In this document: one piece after another, positions 36,201 to 47,106 of the stretch
How positions within the stretch are numbered: the stretch's first letter is position 1
Layout: each line of letters starts with the position of its first letter
Source: Talpa occidentalis
Taxonomy: Eukaryota; Chordata; Mammalia; Eulipotyphla; Talpidae
Assembly (NCBI RefSeq): GCF_014898055.3
Contig: NW_023601433.1
Coordinates: forward strand, 46,681,876-46,745,875
Direction: 5' to 3'
DNA: 64,000 nucleotides
The notes under the pieces: model-generated
What the model was told of the DNA's origin: nothing
Databases searched by the model: none
Seen by the model: only the letters and a program-made list of their open reading frames with translations
Translations under genes and position numbers: made by a program

Positions 36201-37240
36201 CGGCGGCGGCGGCGGGGCCTCGCCATGGGCGGCGGCGACGGGCGACCCTGCCTCAGCGCGCTCGCCCCGGCGGGGCGCGCCCGTGCGCGGCGGAGGAGCG
36301 CGGCCGGCGAGCCCCGATCACCCCGCCGCGGCCATGGCGGGCGCGCCGCGCAGGCCGCCTCCCCCCGCGCTTCCCACAGACTCCCGGCTCCCTGAGGCGC
36401 GCCGCGGCGGCCGCGGGCCCGGCGAGAGGTTCCGGTTCAGGAGCGGACGCGCGCGCGGGCGGGCGGCGGGGCAGCCGGCGGGCGCGGCCGTCGGCCGGGG
36501 CGAGAGGCGCGGGCCGCCTGCAGAGACGCTGGGCGCCCTCCCCGGCGCCCGCCCCCGCCGCAGCCCCCGCCCCGCCGCGTCGCCGCCTCTTCCCTCTGCC
36601 CTGGAAGCAGATGCGCGGCGGAGGAGGGAGGTCCCGGCGGGCGCGGCCCAAGCGAGGGTGGGGGTCGGGCCCGCGGGCTGCGCCGTCGCGGGCGTTGGGG
36701 AGCCGTTCGCGACGTCACCCGCAGCCCCGCGTCCGGGTCCCGGCCCCCTGCGGGGCTCCGCGGCCTCCGCCCCGGCCAAACGCCGGGACGCGAGGGGCGT
36801 GCGGCGGCCTGCGGCGCGCCCGGGCCCGCGGAGGACGGGAGGAGGGCGGGGGACGCGGGCGCCACACGGGGGTGCCCCCTCCCCCCGGGACTGCGCTGGC
36901 CGCTCCGGGGCGCGGGTGTGGTGCGGGGAAGGGGGGGGTTGTGTTATTACAAGTGTGCGAGGAAGCTGGGCCTTGACTTGGAATGCTCACGTTTCGGGGT
37001 CTGCCCAAGACTTGTGGTCACCTTTTCAAGGCTCAAGTAAATCTTGCTGACCTCTGAGTTGCTTAAATGCGGAATCAAAACCACTGCGGAGTGCTTGGGA
37101 TTTCCGTGGAGGTGAATGTGAGGTAGAGACACGTGGCTTCAGTCATCGTTTTACTTTTTAAATGCTTTTGGGGTTGGAAACAGGGTTTCAGCTGAGGCCA
37201 GGTAACTGAAGTAAAGGGATGTGAAAAGTGCCTGGTTCAT

Positions 37241-37371
37241 GGCAAACACCAAGAAATTGTTGGTTTACACACACACACACCCCTACGCTTGATACCCCGA
37301 TGGGAAACACCAAGAAATTGTTGATTTACACACACACACACACACACACCCCTACACCTGTTATCCCCCAA
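37241..37371. repeat. Tandem duplication of about 62 bp carrying a (CA)n tract
   Basis: aacaccaagaaattgttg followed by (g/a)tttacacac.. and cccctac occurs at 37245-37290 and again at 37307-37357. The CA run is longer in the second copy. Its high similarity points to a recent event. The frames over it are artefacts. Confidence 0.9.
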
Positions 37372-37539
37372 TACCAGACTTCCTCCACTAGAAAGACTAT
37401 CACTTCTTGCCTGTGTTGGGAAGGCTACAAGGCAGTATAAATAACGTTTCCAGGCTTTTTCCAAATAGTCAGTGAAGGAGTCATGAGGACAGACTCGGCT
37501 GAAAAACTGTTATTCAACAGGAAAAAAAAAAATCCTGGT

Positions 37540-37625
37540 ACAACTTTAATTTTATATATATGAGGAAACTGAGACCCAGAAAGATGATGTTCTCTGGTGT
37601 GCCCAAGATCTCGGTAGGAGTTTGT
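37540..37625 (-). repeat. MIR fragment
   Basis: 'tttatatatatgaggaaactgagacccagaaagatga' and 'gtgcccaagatctcgg' match the minus-strand MIR (tttacagatgaggaaactgaggcacagag, cttgcccaaggtcac). Confidence 0.75.
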
Positions 37626-38630
37626 CAGACACCAGTAATAAAAGGGAAGGAAAGAGTAAGGAAACTAATAGTTCTGTAGTATCAGTAATGTATGGCCATC
37701 TTGCCCAAGGCTTTGTAAACACTGTTGTTTGCATCTAGTCTTTTTTAAATCTATGCTGTTCCCCTCTCTTGCAGTAATGTTTGTATATTTATCAATCCCT
37801 GCTTTAAAAAGATTCATGTTCTGAACTGCAATAATGCCATTTGTTGGGATAAGTGGTGGATGTCCTTGAAAAATGAATGGTAGCAAAGGCTGATGCTGAC
37901 AAGGTGAGAAAGTTTGAAGAATTGCTGCTCCCAAGAGGTAAGTACATAGCAACAAACCTCAATAATGTTCTTTAGGAAGGCAGTGCTGACCTTTGTGCTT
38001 CCCAGGAAAGTTTGACTGGGACATAACTATAAGCCAGTGGTTGTGTACAGTCATATTTTAGCACTACAATGTGTCGGTCAGATAACTGTAAAGTGGGAGA
38101 GGGATTACTTTGTTTTTATTTGCTGTTTTGTAACTTGGGCACTCTATGAAAGTAAACATTTTATCACTGAAGCATATGTGTATGTCATATCCACTCAGGC
38201 ACGTTAAAGTCATTAAATCCTAAAATTCATATTAATGATATTGTTCAAAGGACTTCAGAGAGATAGAATGGCACTTACGATGTAGCTTGGCTGCTGCAAG
38301 CATCCTGTTCTGATGGGTCTTTGGACTAAGTATAAACAGGGAAGCTTATCTGGAGGTGGGGCAGACATGACTTGGTGGTCAGGGTAGCCACAGATTCTTC
38401 CCAAAGAATGAGACAGACAAAAATCTGCAGGGGCTTTTCATTTACCTCCCCACTCATATCCTATCACCTTCCTTTGATGTTCCTGCCATATTTCCCTTAG
38501 GGGTGCATTTCTTGGTCTTAGTCAGGAAAGTGACTTTTGGTCAATAGTCTTGGGTAGGAACAATAAATGCTAAACTCTCACCTAACACACACACTTCAAA
38601 CTCCTCCAGCCAGACATGCCTCTTGCTTGA
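37626..38630. other. Upstream flank, nothing recognised
   Basis: Unique-looking sequence 1.6-2.6 kb upstream of CCNY. No gene or named repeat that I can support. Confidence 0.45.
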
Positions 38631-38639
38631 CTTACAGTG

Positions 38640-38840
38640 ACACTTAAGGAAAGGTATCCTTTATGGAATACTTGCTAGATGCCATGTACTGTTCCAAGAA
38701 TTATTGACATCTGAGCCTCTCCTGTTATTCTCTATTTTCCAAATTAAGACACTTTAATTAGAGCTGTCTAAGGTCAGGCTACTGAGAAATGGCCTAACTG
38801 GGGATTTGAGCTTGGTTCTGATTACAAAAACCCTGAGCTC
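38640..38840 (+). repeat. MIR/L2-like fragment
   Basis: 'tggaatacttgctagatgccatgtactgttccaag', 'attttccaaattaagaca', 'tctaaggtcaggctactgagaaatggcc' and 'actggggatttgagc' follow the common old pattern (atgtgccaggcactgttctaag..aaggtcacacagctag..cagagctgggatttgaac). Confidence 0.6.
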
Positions 38841-38921
38841 AGGGTTGCATCTGCCCCAAAATCCTGCCAGTTCGAATGAGAGAAGAAATTTGCAGAAGTT
38901 TTGGCTAGAAAAGAGACTCTA

Positions 38922-39182
38922 GGGCCTCCCTGGTGGCACAAGGGGTTAAGACGCAACCTATGAAGCTATCCTCAGCCGCTGCACGAGGTCAAACCCCAAC
39001 CAGGGAGCTACCCACATGGCGCAGCAGACCTCTCCTGTCACCTGCTGCTCCCCTCAGCAGTGTATTTCAGTAGATCTGCCTGTTCTGCTCCCCACTCTGT
39101 CTCTGGTGAGTCCTCTCACCCCTCCATACCTCTGGCCTGTACCCCAGTTTTTGTATGCATAAATAAATCTTAAAAAAAAAAG
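38922..39182 (+). mobile_element. tRNA-derived SINE, older subfamily
   Basis: gggcctccctggtggcacaaggggttaag to cataaataaatctt plus poly(A). Imperfect duplication agagactctag / agagaccctag. The B box is degraded (ggtcaaacccc). Confidence 0.9.
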
Positions 39183-39521
39183 AGAGACCCTAGTGTTGCT
39201 TCTCTCCTCTCTGTTCTCTTTTGAAGAGAGTTAGAAATGATTGCTTAAAGATAGAAAAGAGCAGGCTTGTAATTTCTGTGGATCCCAGTCTTCCTAATCA
39301 GTCACTTGACAGGCAACAAGGTTGAGAGGAAGCTTATGAAGAAATAACATGTATGGTTAACTACAGCATCTCAGACATTGTATCAGTTGGGAATCTCCTA
39401 GCAGGGATAGTTCTCAAAAACAATATAGATCTAGCCCAGAATTGGGGATGACTGGGAAAAGGAAGGTGAATTCTGCAACCTACTCCTTGAAACATTGTTT
39501 TCTTAGAAAGCATCAATCTGG

Positions 39522-39790
39522 GGGCTTCCATGGGGGTGCAGGGGTTAAAGACACAGCGCTATCCAGCTATTCACAGCCACTGCAGGACTAGTTCTATCCT
39601 CAGGCAAGGGAGCAACCCCACATGGCGAGCAGACCTCTCCTGCCTCACCCTCTGCTCCCCTCAGCAGTGTATTTCAGTAGATCTGCCTGTTCTGCTCCCC
39701 ATTCTGTCTGGTGAATCCTCTCGCCTCCCATACCTCTGGCTTACACACTAGTTCTTGTATGCATAAATAAATCTTTAAAAAAAAAAAGCG
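39522..39790 (+). mobile_element. tRNA-derived SINE, older subfamily
   Basis: Head gggcttccatgggggtgcag. Duplication agcatca(a/g)tctgg at 39509-39521 and 39791-39803. More diverged than its neighbour at 38.9 kb. Confidence 0.88.
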
Positions 39791-40479
39791 AGCATCAGTC
39801 TGGATCTACTCATAACCTACCTTTCTTTGAACAGAAAAAATCATCTGGGTATTTCCTTCATCCTTTCTTCATAATTACTAAGATTTTGGCCATTATAAAA
39901 AAGTATATATGGAACTTAGGTGAGCTAACTAACTTTTCAAATTTTTTTCAGCAATAGTAACTTTTCAATAAGTTTCCATTGGAACCACAGTATTTAAAAC
40001 ATCAGCAATATCAGTATCAATTCATAAGATAAAAACAAATCAGAATAGATTGACTTAAAGTGAATCAAGTAGAGCATAATTACAGTTTTATTTCAGCCAT
40101 ACTCATATCCATGAAATATGAATCATTTCTACAACTCCTTCAATCACCTCCTAGGACACAGAAAACACTGAAACAAGTTAATCCAGGACCTAGAAAAGAA
40201 ACAGTTTCAGAGGAAAAAAAACCTTGCTCCAAGTAAATCCCTTATCACCTGGTAAAGCCAGTTTCCTGTGTCTGTTACTCAAACATCTGAAGGCAGTTAT
40301 GGAATAACTAAAACCCTTTGTTGTACACATTGATCTTCCTGTCACTCTTTTCCAGAGACCTCTCTCCAATTAAGGCCTTCCCTTTGGTACTCAATAAGCA
40401 GCCCATGTAATCAGTTATCAGGAAAGTTTTTAATAGCCACTCGACCTTGACCAATGTTAGTAATTCATTTATTAGTAAA

Positions 40480-40590
40480 ATATTTCTTGAAAGTAGACTG
40501 AGCCAGGCACCTTGAGTTAAGAGTGCATAAGATACAGTTTTTGCCTTTCAGAAACTCACAGTCTACTAAGGTAGTTAAAAGAACAGGTTT
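40480..40590 (+). repeat. Ancient LINE scrap
   Basis: 'ctgagccaggcaccttgagttaagagtgcataagatacagtttttgcctttcagaaactcacagtct' matches the old L2/CR1-like pattern noted at 31625. Confidence 0.5.
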
Positions 40591-40786
40591 AGAACATGCC
40601 AGTGATGTCAATATCTGAAGAATGTAGTCACTTCATGATAAAATCTGAAGAATGCTAAGACTGCTGCCATTTACCTTTATTGCCTGTGTTTACACCTAAA
40701 AATTCTTCTATGAAAGATTTATTCCTATGAAGAATTACATCTAGTGATTCTGTTAAGGATAGCTAGTACATTTAAACAATAATGCC

Positions 40787-41066
40787 AGGCCTCCCTGGTG
40801 GCGCAAGAGGTTAAGCACTGTACTATGAAGCAATCTCAGCCTCTGCAGCAGGAGTTCAATCGCCGGCCAGGGAGCAGCCCACATGGCGCAGCAGACCTCT
40901 CCTGACTTGCCCACTGCTCCCCTCAGCAGTGTACTTCGGTCAATCTGCCTGTTCTGTTCCCCAATCTGTCTCTGGTGAATCCTCTCACCCCCTGCATCTC
41001 TGGTCTTTACCCCAGCTCTTGTATGCATAAATACATAAATCTTAAAAAAAAAAAAAAAAAAAAAAA
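40787..41066 (+). mobile_element. tRNA-derived SINE, older subfamily
   Basis: aggcctccctggtggcgcaagaggttaag to a 20-plus poly(A). The flank taatgcca is repeated after the tail. The minus frame 41028-40753 is a shadow. Confidence 0.9.
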
Positions 41067-41639
41067 CACTAATGCCAAGTCTTTTTGAACCAGACTACCA
41101 GGAACATTATGTTGAGAAGGATGCTGAGATCACATTCCAGCTACACAGGGGAAAACACTGTCATGAATAAAATCTGCCATGAGTAAAACCTTTGCTTGTG
41201 GAATGAAAATAATGAAGCAGGGGCTAGCCATAGTCTCTGGGGGTCTGGAAGACAGCCCACCTGGAAAATGATTTGTCTGCCCTATCACAGAATATTCAAC
41301 TTCCCCCCAGCTAAACGGGAAATTCAGCGTCTCTTTCTAAACTCTATCTTCTTTATCCCTCTGTGCTCACCAATAGTAGAAATAGTCAATGTTTGTGTGA
41401 GTGCTTGGGAACTAGCATGTACCTTTGCTAAGGCAAAGTCCAGCCTCTCATAGGTAATGCACAGGTCAAAATGGGAGAGACTGCTACTTCCTTAGCCAAT
41501 ACCTTTTCTCCCATCTCCTATAGTAACAGGTCCCTTCATTTCTTGAGGAAAAGCAATATGCACACCTCAAAAATGATAGCTGGCCGTGTGACTGTCTGGC
41601 CAATAAAATGGCAGGTGGAATGAACAAAACCTGCATTAA

Positions 41640-42960
41640 AATGAAAAGACACTACTGAATTGGAGAAGATATTTGAACCTCATACAAAGGGTTAATATCT
41701 AAAACATAAAGCATTCATAAAACTCAACAACAAAAACAAACCACCTGATTAAACAGTGGACAGAAAATCTGAATACACACTTTTCCAAAGAAGACGTACA
41801 GATAGCCAATAAGACTCATGAAAAATGCTCCACATCTCTTGTTATTAGAGAAATGCAAATCAAAATGAGATATCACCTTATACCTATAAGACTGACTATT
41901 ACCCAAAAGATAAGAAACAAGTGTTGGACAGGATGTGGAGAAAAGTGTACACTTATACACTGTTGGTGGGAATGTAAATTGGAACAGGTATTTTGGAAAA
42001 TAATATGATGATGACTCAGAAAATTAAATATAGGAATTCCATAAAATCCACTTATTCCACTTCTGGGCGTTTAACCAAAAAATACAAAAACACTAATTTG
42101 AAGAGATATATGCACCCCATATTTACTGCAGTATTACTTACAATGTCAAGAGCTGGAAACAACCTTCAGTGCCTGTCAACAAGCAAATGGATAAAGAAGA
42201 TGTATACACAACAGAATACTACTCAGCTAGAACAAAGATAAAATTCTGCCATTTGGCATTAGATGAATGGATCTAGAGAGTATTACACTTAGTGAAATAA
42301 ACTAAAGGAGTCACACTGTGATTTCACTCACGTAGTTGTAGGGTAAGGTAAAAAGTATCAGGCTTTTCTGCCCTCCCGCCATTAGGATAGATGATGGAAC
42401 CCTGCAGTCCTGAATGCATGCCTGATGGCGGGCACCTGGAATAGGTTGTGGGCATGTGTAGATGTGATACACCTGGGCTAAGACTGGGCTTTTAAGGGCG
42501 GCGTCACCGGGATGCCAACAAAAGCAGAGACCAGAACTGCCAGAAGGAACAGAACCACGAGAGCAGAAGAGAAGCAGAGAGGCCACCAGAGAAGGCCGGA
42601 GAGCCCAGACAGAGTGAAGACTTGCTGGGGACTGGGAGGCCTGCCAGCCTCTCGGCCCCCCAGTGCCTCTGCCTGCTGTGTACCTGGTAAATACCAATAA
42701 AAGCCTGCAAAAGCCACCAAGGGCTCCAGGACTCTCTCCTTTATCCCACCCAGTCTGCTGGATCAGAAAACGTGCTCCATGTCCATTCCTGCCCCTACAT
42801 AGTATATAGAGGAAATGATGGTTAACTAGAACAGAAACAAAACAAAACAAAAACAACCTTTATACTATAAGACCAGTTAGAGATTACCATAGGGAAAGTA
42901 GAAGCTGTGATTGGTAAATCAGCTAAAATTAAAAATGTATGGTGAAGGCTAGAATTGGGC
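41640..42960 (+). mobile_element. L1 3' end, split by LTR-B
   Basis: ORF2 C-terminal order is clear: 'gaacctcatacaaagggttaatatc', 'gaaatgcaaatcaaaatgagatatc', 'acactgttggtgggaatgtaaattgg', 'gagagtattacacttagtgaaataaac', then 3'UTR 'gatttcactcacgtagt' | LTR-B | 'atatagaggaaatg..gaccagttagagattacc'. Frames are broken throughout. Confidence 0.82.
42337..42799 (+). mobile_element. LTR-B solo LTR, 463 bp, 4-bp TSD
   Basis: TGTAGGGTAAGG..GCCCCTACA, flanked by tagt at 42333-42336 and 42800-42803. The 'ttttaagggcggcgtcac' segment is where sister copies have TATAAGG. AATAAA is at about 42695, followed by a GT/CT-rich end. The best-preserved copy. The 181-aa minus frame over it is a shadow. Confidence 0.92.
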
Positions 42961-42964
42961 TTTT

Positions 42965-43360
42965 AGTGGTAAACATAATGTAGTGTATAGTCATTTTTAA
43001 TGATGCACACGAGGCATTTTTTTTGCTTAGAATGTAGACATTATGACTGGAATTTCAGTGTGCACTTTTGAATACCAAGTGACCTTTAAATGGAAGCCAT
43101 GGACTAAGATAATGTCCCTGTATGCTTTCTTTACATGATAGAAATAAAGCATTGTATAAACCACTGATATTTTCAACTCCCAAGTTATAGTAGCTGAGCC
43201 TTATCTGGCCAGGATTTGGCATTAGTCTTTAATACGGTTTTATGTATTCACATAGACAATTTTCAGTGTCTGGCCCCAGAAAATGGGGACTCTGATCTAT
43301 AGCTGTGGGGTTGTCACATATACTTAGCACCCCCCAGCAGAATCCAGGTTGAAATGGAAA
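42965..43360. other. Unassigned upstream flank
   Basis: No gene or repeat that I can support. Confidence 0.4.
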
Positions 43361-43366
43361 GATGCA

Positions 43367-43812
43367 TGTAGAGTAAGTGAAAAAAGTGTCCGGCTTTTCT
43401 GCCCTCCTGCTATTAGCATTGATGATGGATCCCTGCGGTCCTACATCCATGCCTGATGGCGGGAACCTGGAGTGGGGTGTGGGCATGCATAGGTGGGTGC
43501 ACCTGGGCTGAGACTGGGCTTATAAGGGCTGTGTCATGGAGAACCAGGAGGAGAGAACAAGAGAAGGAAGGAGAATGAAAGAACCAACAGACACACAGAG
43601 ACCATGAGAGAGCGCCAGAGAGCCCAGAAAGAGTGAAGATTCACTGGGGCTAGGAGGCCTGCCAGCCTGCTGGCCCCCCAGCACTCCTGCCTGCCGTGTT
43701 CCTTGTAAAATCCCAAATAAATCTTGAAAAGCCACTGAGGACTCCAGGGCTCCTCCTTTACCCCTCTGCATAGGGTCATAGAGATCCTGCTTTGTGCCTT
43801 CCTGCCCCTACA
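43367..43812 (+). mobile_element. LTR-B solo LTR, 446 bp
   Basis: TGTAGAGTAAGTG..CCCCTACA, flanked by atgca at 43362-43366 and 43813-43817. 'gggcttataagggctgtgtca' holds a TATA-like box, and an AATAAA lies at about 43716. It is 0.57 kb from the previous LTR-B copy in the same orientation, but the different target duplications show separate insertions, not one provirus. Confidence 0.92.
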
Positions 43813-44084
43813 ATGCAATAGTAAGACTGGAGCCCAAACAGCACCTTGGTGGCAAAAAGAAGTGAATTCTTCCAAAAGAAAGGTTAGTTCCCCAAGAAAC
43901 TAAAAGAATCAAATGTCTGCTATACTTTTAATTTAGTGTTCCTTCCAGCATCCCCAGAAATAGAGCTAAAGGTTTCTGTGAACAAGAAACTCCGTGAATG
44001 TACCTGGTTCATATGCTGAAGATCCACCTGACCCAGGAAATTGAATCCTGTTTAAAAAAAAAAACAAAAAAAAAACAACTTTTC

Positions 44085-44370
44085 AGCCTCCCTGGTGGCT
44101 CAAGGGGTTATGCACCGCACTATGAAGCTGTCCACAGCCTCTTAAGCATGAGTTCGATCCCCAGCCGGCCAGAGAACAACCACATGGTGCAGCAGACCTC
44201 TCCTGACTCACCCACTGCTCCCCTCAGCAGTGTATTTCAGTCAGTCTCCCTGTTCTGCTCCCCACACGGTCTCTAGTGAAGCTTCTCACCCCCCTGCACC
44301 TCTGGCCTGTATCCCCAGGTCTTGTATGCATAAATAAATCTTAAAAAATAAATTAAAAAAAAACTTTAAT
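44085..44370 (+). mobile_element. tRNA-derived SINE, older subfamily
   Basis: agcctccctggtggctcaaggggttatg to cataaataaatcttaaaaaat. B box gagttcgatcccc is good. Its A-rich tail abuts the L1 that follows, which probably used the tail as target. Confidence 0.88.
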
Positions 44371-44377
44371 TTAATGT

Positions 44378-44683
44378 AGTCCCAGCTGTTTATCTTTGCC
44401 TTCACTATCACTGCTTTGGGGTGATGCGTCTATACAGATGTCTTTGAGGTGCATATCATGTAGTGTTTCGCCTGTATTTCCTTCTATATATTTTATGGTT
44501 TTAGGTCTTATGTCTAGTTCTTTAATCCATTTTGAGTTGGTTTTTTGTGCATGGTGTGAGGTAGTAGTCAAACTTCATTCTTTTGCATGTAGCGACCCAG
44601 TTTTCCCAGCAGCATTTATTGAGCAAACTGTCTTTGTTCCATTGCATATTCTTTGCTCCTTTGTAAAAGATTAGTTGACCATA
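44378..44683 (-). mobile_element. Inverted segment of a second twin-primed L1
   Basis: The minus strand encodes ORF2 residues [23 protein letters not shown], through the [11 protein letters not shown] stretch, ending at SWDY equivalents. The same residues are plus-strand 7900-8210 in the 7-kb L1. Several substitutions and a stop/frameshift show it is older than that copy. Confidence 0.88.
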
Positions 44684-45160
44684 GCTATGTTTATAGCAGC
44701 ACAATTTATAATAGCTAAGCTTTGGAAACAACCCAAATGCCCAAAAATAGATGACTGGATCAAGAAGATGTGGTACATATACACAGTGGAATATTACTCA
44801 GCATTCAAAAAAGATAAACACATGCAATTTGCAGCAACATGGACGGCTCTGGAAGGGATCATGCTCAGCGAAATAAGCCAGAAAGAAAAAGAAAAATACC
44901 GGATGGTCTCACTCATAACAGGAATCTGGAAAACCTAAATAAGGGACCAGTGAAAAGAATAACTAAGAAAGAAAAAAATCAAAATCAACAAACAACTATG
45001 AACCAGAGACACACTTTGTTGGGGGGAGCAGGGAAAGGAGGGATTGGGGTCAAAATCAGGGGGTTGCAATTGTATGGGGAATATAAAAATAAAAAAATTA
45101 AGTTAAATAAAAATTTAAAAAAACAAAATAAAAATTAAAAAAAAGAAACAAGAAAACTTT
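44684..45160 (+). mobile_element. Plus segment of the second twin-primed L1, ORF2 end and 3'UTR
   Basis: Begins at [20 protein letters not shown] and ends SLITGIW, a close match to 8758-9000 of the 7-kb L1 but with the stop replaced by TGG, so the frame reads on into the 3'UTR. G-rich 3'UTR and 'atggggaatataaaaataaa' tail follow. About 0.55 kb of ORF2 is missing between the inverted and plus parts. Confidence 0.9.
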
Positions 45161-45574
45161 TCTTTCCTAAGCCAGTTTTCATGATTCCTCCATTGGCTAT
45201 TTGAAAAGGAGTGGAAAGGTGGTTTCTATTACATTACACTCTTTCCAAGACAGGTAAGAAGTCTTTCTAGTCTAAGATGACTGAGGGGGAGGGGTGGAAC
45301 CCACAGAGGATAGTGTCTCCCATGACCAAGGCACTTTCACATGACTCTAGTTTTACTTGCTTCAGTTCACACTGTTTTCGTTCATGAGAAAACCCACCAG
45401 CATTTTAAAAGTGAAACAAGGATAGTTGAGTTGTGTGAACTTATTCCTTCTACCTATTATTAACCTTGGGGAACTCAAAACACTCTTCAGCTATAATTCA
45501 AGATTCAGATAGCCCTGGAGTTCCAAACAGAAGCTTCTCTTCCACAAAGAGAAGCTAGATACTATTGAAGTGGG

Positions 45575-46060
45575 TGGTTTTGTCACTCCCCTGCTTAAAA
45601 TCAGTAACTTTTCCTTGTTTTTAGAATGAAAACTCAGCCTGCCGGGCGACCAAGTCACCTTCTCTCCGGCCCACTAGAACTGCTCACAGCTCACTCTTAT
45701 GCCTGCCATTCTGCCTCTCATTTTGCTCATTTAACCCCATCCTCCTGAAACATCCAGCCAGCCTCCTCCCCCAGTTCCATGGGTTTTATTCCTGCTTGCC
45801 TTTCAAGACCCAGCCCAAACACTGATTTTTCTCTATTTCAACCTGGAGAACACACACTCACAAAAAGTGAATCTAAAGCCATTTTCTGTCTACTTTTGTT
45901 GTTTATATGCATTAATATGTTTTCTCTTCCTACTAAAATAAGTTCCTAAAGAACACCCTTGCCCCCTCAAGTTCCTTCTTTGTAGTCAGTCATGCCTGGT
46001 ATCTTGGAAGCACCTAACAACTATTTGTTAGCTGATTGAGTAGGTTGAATGAGTACCTGA
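45575..46060 (+). mobile_element. L2 3' end
   Basis: 'cactcccctgcttaaaatcagtaacttttccttg..agaatgaaaactcagcc', 'cttctctccggcccactagaactgc', 'ttcctgcttgcctttcaagacccagcccaaac', 'ttctttgtagtcagtcatgcctgg', 'gcacctaacaactatttgttagctgattgag' match the L2 3' order, plus strand. Confidence 0.75.
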
Positions 46061-46101
46061 ACATTCTTTCTTTTTTACCTTTGTAAGGTCAGGACTGGAT
46101 A

Positions 46102-46688
46102 TGTTATAGGACAGGGAGAGGGGCAGCCCAAACCCCGCAAATCTGCCTATTCTAAATGGGTTCTGCCATCCGCCGCATCAACACAAAACATATGACACTT
46201 TAATGGGAAGGGACTTTAATAAAAACTAGGAAACAATACAGGTGAGGCAAAGAGTCTAGTTTCTAAATGAAGCACCCAAAGTTACCCATCCCCTCGTGGG
46301 TAAAACTCCATCCATATGGGGTCGGCCCAGAGCAAGGCCCCAAAGCCTGCCACAAGTCTAAAGCATCTTCCAGTGGGGACCCACAGCAAAGGGTCACAAA
46401 CAACCGGACAAGCCCGGAAGGAAAAGAGCAAAATCAACATCCAGATAAAAGCTGCCATTGTCACCTCCCCACGGGTCTCACCCACATCTGTGTCACCCAG
46501 TCCACGACCAAAAGACAAGCGCAGTTTCTTCACGTGTCTCTAGGCTCCATGCGCCTCCTCCAGGTCTCCTGGCTCCATCCTGCTTCCTTCCTCCGTCTCT
46601 TCCTCAGCTTCCTCTCTTCCTGCTCAGCTCCACCCTCCCTTGGGTGGGGCAGGGAACCTCCCCCTTTCCTGGGGACCACCCTGTTGCA
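46102..46688 (-). mobile_element. LTR-A solo LTR, copy 1
   Basis: Left end TGTTATAGGACAGGG, right end CCCTGTTGCA, 587 bp. Exact 4-bp duplication gata at 46098-46101 and 46689-46692, itself part of the host LTR-B. In the LTR's own sense, an ATTAAA-type polyA signal precedes the final about 120 bp. The sister copies at 49.5 and 50.9 kb are nearly identical. Confidence 0.94.
46282..46533 (-). other. 83-codon sense-strand frame inside LTR-A copy 1
   Basis: The frame opens MKKLRLSFGRGLGD, has a second Met before a hydrophobic run (MAAFIWMLILLFSF) followed by RACPVVC, and ends FYPRGDG. It is present without a stop in all three LTR-A copies. The function is unknown: a leader-like peptide, or simply an undisturbed non-coding stretch in young LTRs. 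No domain is recognised. Confidence 0.4.
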
Positions 46689-47106
46689 GATACAGTGCAG
46701 GTTTTCTGATCCCATGCAGACCGGGTAAAGGAGGAGTCAGAGTCTTTTATTGGGGTTCACCAGGCATATGGCAGGCGGGGTGCTGGCTGGGGGGCTGGGA
46801 GGTTGGCAGGCCTCCCAGCCCCCATCAAGTCTTCACTCTATTTGGGCTCTCTGGCGTTGGTTCTGCTGCTTCTCGGCTTTTCTTTCAGCTTCGGCTTTGG
46901 CTTTTACTGGTGCTGCTACTGGTGCTGCTGGCGTCCCCCCGTGACACCGCCCTTAAAAAGCACAGTCTTAGCTCAGCTGAATCCCATCTACCTATGCCCA
47001 CACCCTATTCCAGGTGCCCGCCATCAGGCATGCATTTAGGATAAGAATCCATCATCTATCCTGATGGCGGAAGGGCAGAAAAGCCTGACATTTTCTTTAC
47101 CCTACA

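Larger units (their letters stand above)
35390..37000. promoter_or_regulatory. CCNY: CpG island and CCNY promoter region
   Basis: This 1.6-kb stretch is extremely GC- and CpG-rich against a strongly AT-rich surrounding. It spans the start of intron 1, exon 1 and the upstream region, the usual layout of a housekeeping promoter. No TATA box is seen near the exon. Several GGGCGG/CCGCCC Sp1-type boxes lie between 36080 and 36660. GACGTCAC at 36711-36718 is a CRE-like site, and GCCATGGCGG at 36331-36340 resembles a YY1 core. The transcription start cannot be fixed from sequence. Long frames crossing it on both strands (up to about 330 codons) are compositional artefacts. Confidence 0.85.
46082..47106 (-). 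mobile_element. LTR-B solo LTR with LTR-A nested in its 3' end
   Basis: Left part 46082-46101 (tgtaaggtcaggactggata) and right part from 46693 (cagtgcaggttttctgatccc) join across LTR-A to give the reverse complement of the LTR-B end seen at 42.78 kb. The right end CCCTACA is at 47106. Exact 5-bp duplication acctt at 46077-46081 and 47107-47111. Confidence 0.93.

Noticed and set aside
35993..37050. Long plus-strand frames (up to about 330 codons) and matching minus-strand frames over the CpG island
   Set aside because: Composition is almost only Arg/Pro/Ala/Gly, frames are open on several phases and both strands, and there is no domain; this is what GC-rich promoter DNA gives.
42311..42856. 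181-aa minus-strand frame
   Set aside because: Lies wholly over LTR-B in antisense; equivalent frames are broken in sister copies.
46267..46728. 153-aa and related antisense frames in the LTR-A copies
   Set aside because: Antisense to the LTR, low-complexity Ser/Pro ends, different stops among copies; shadows of the LTR.
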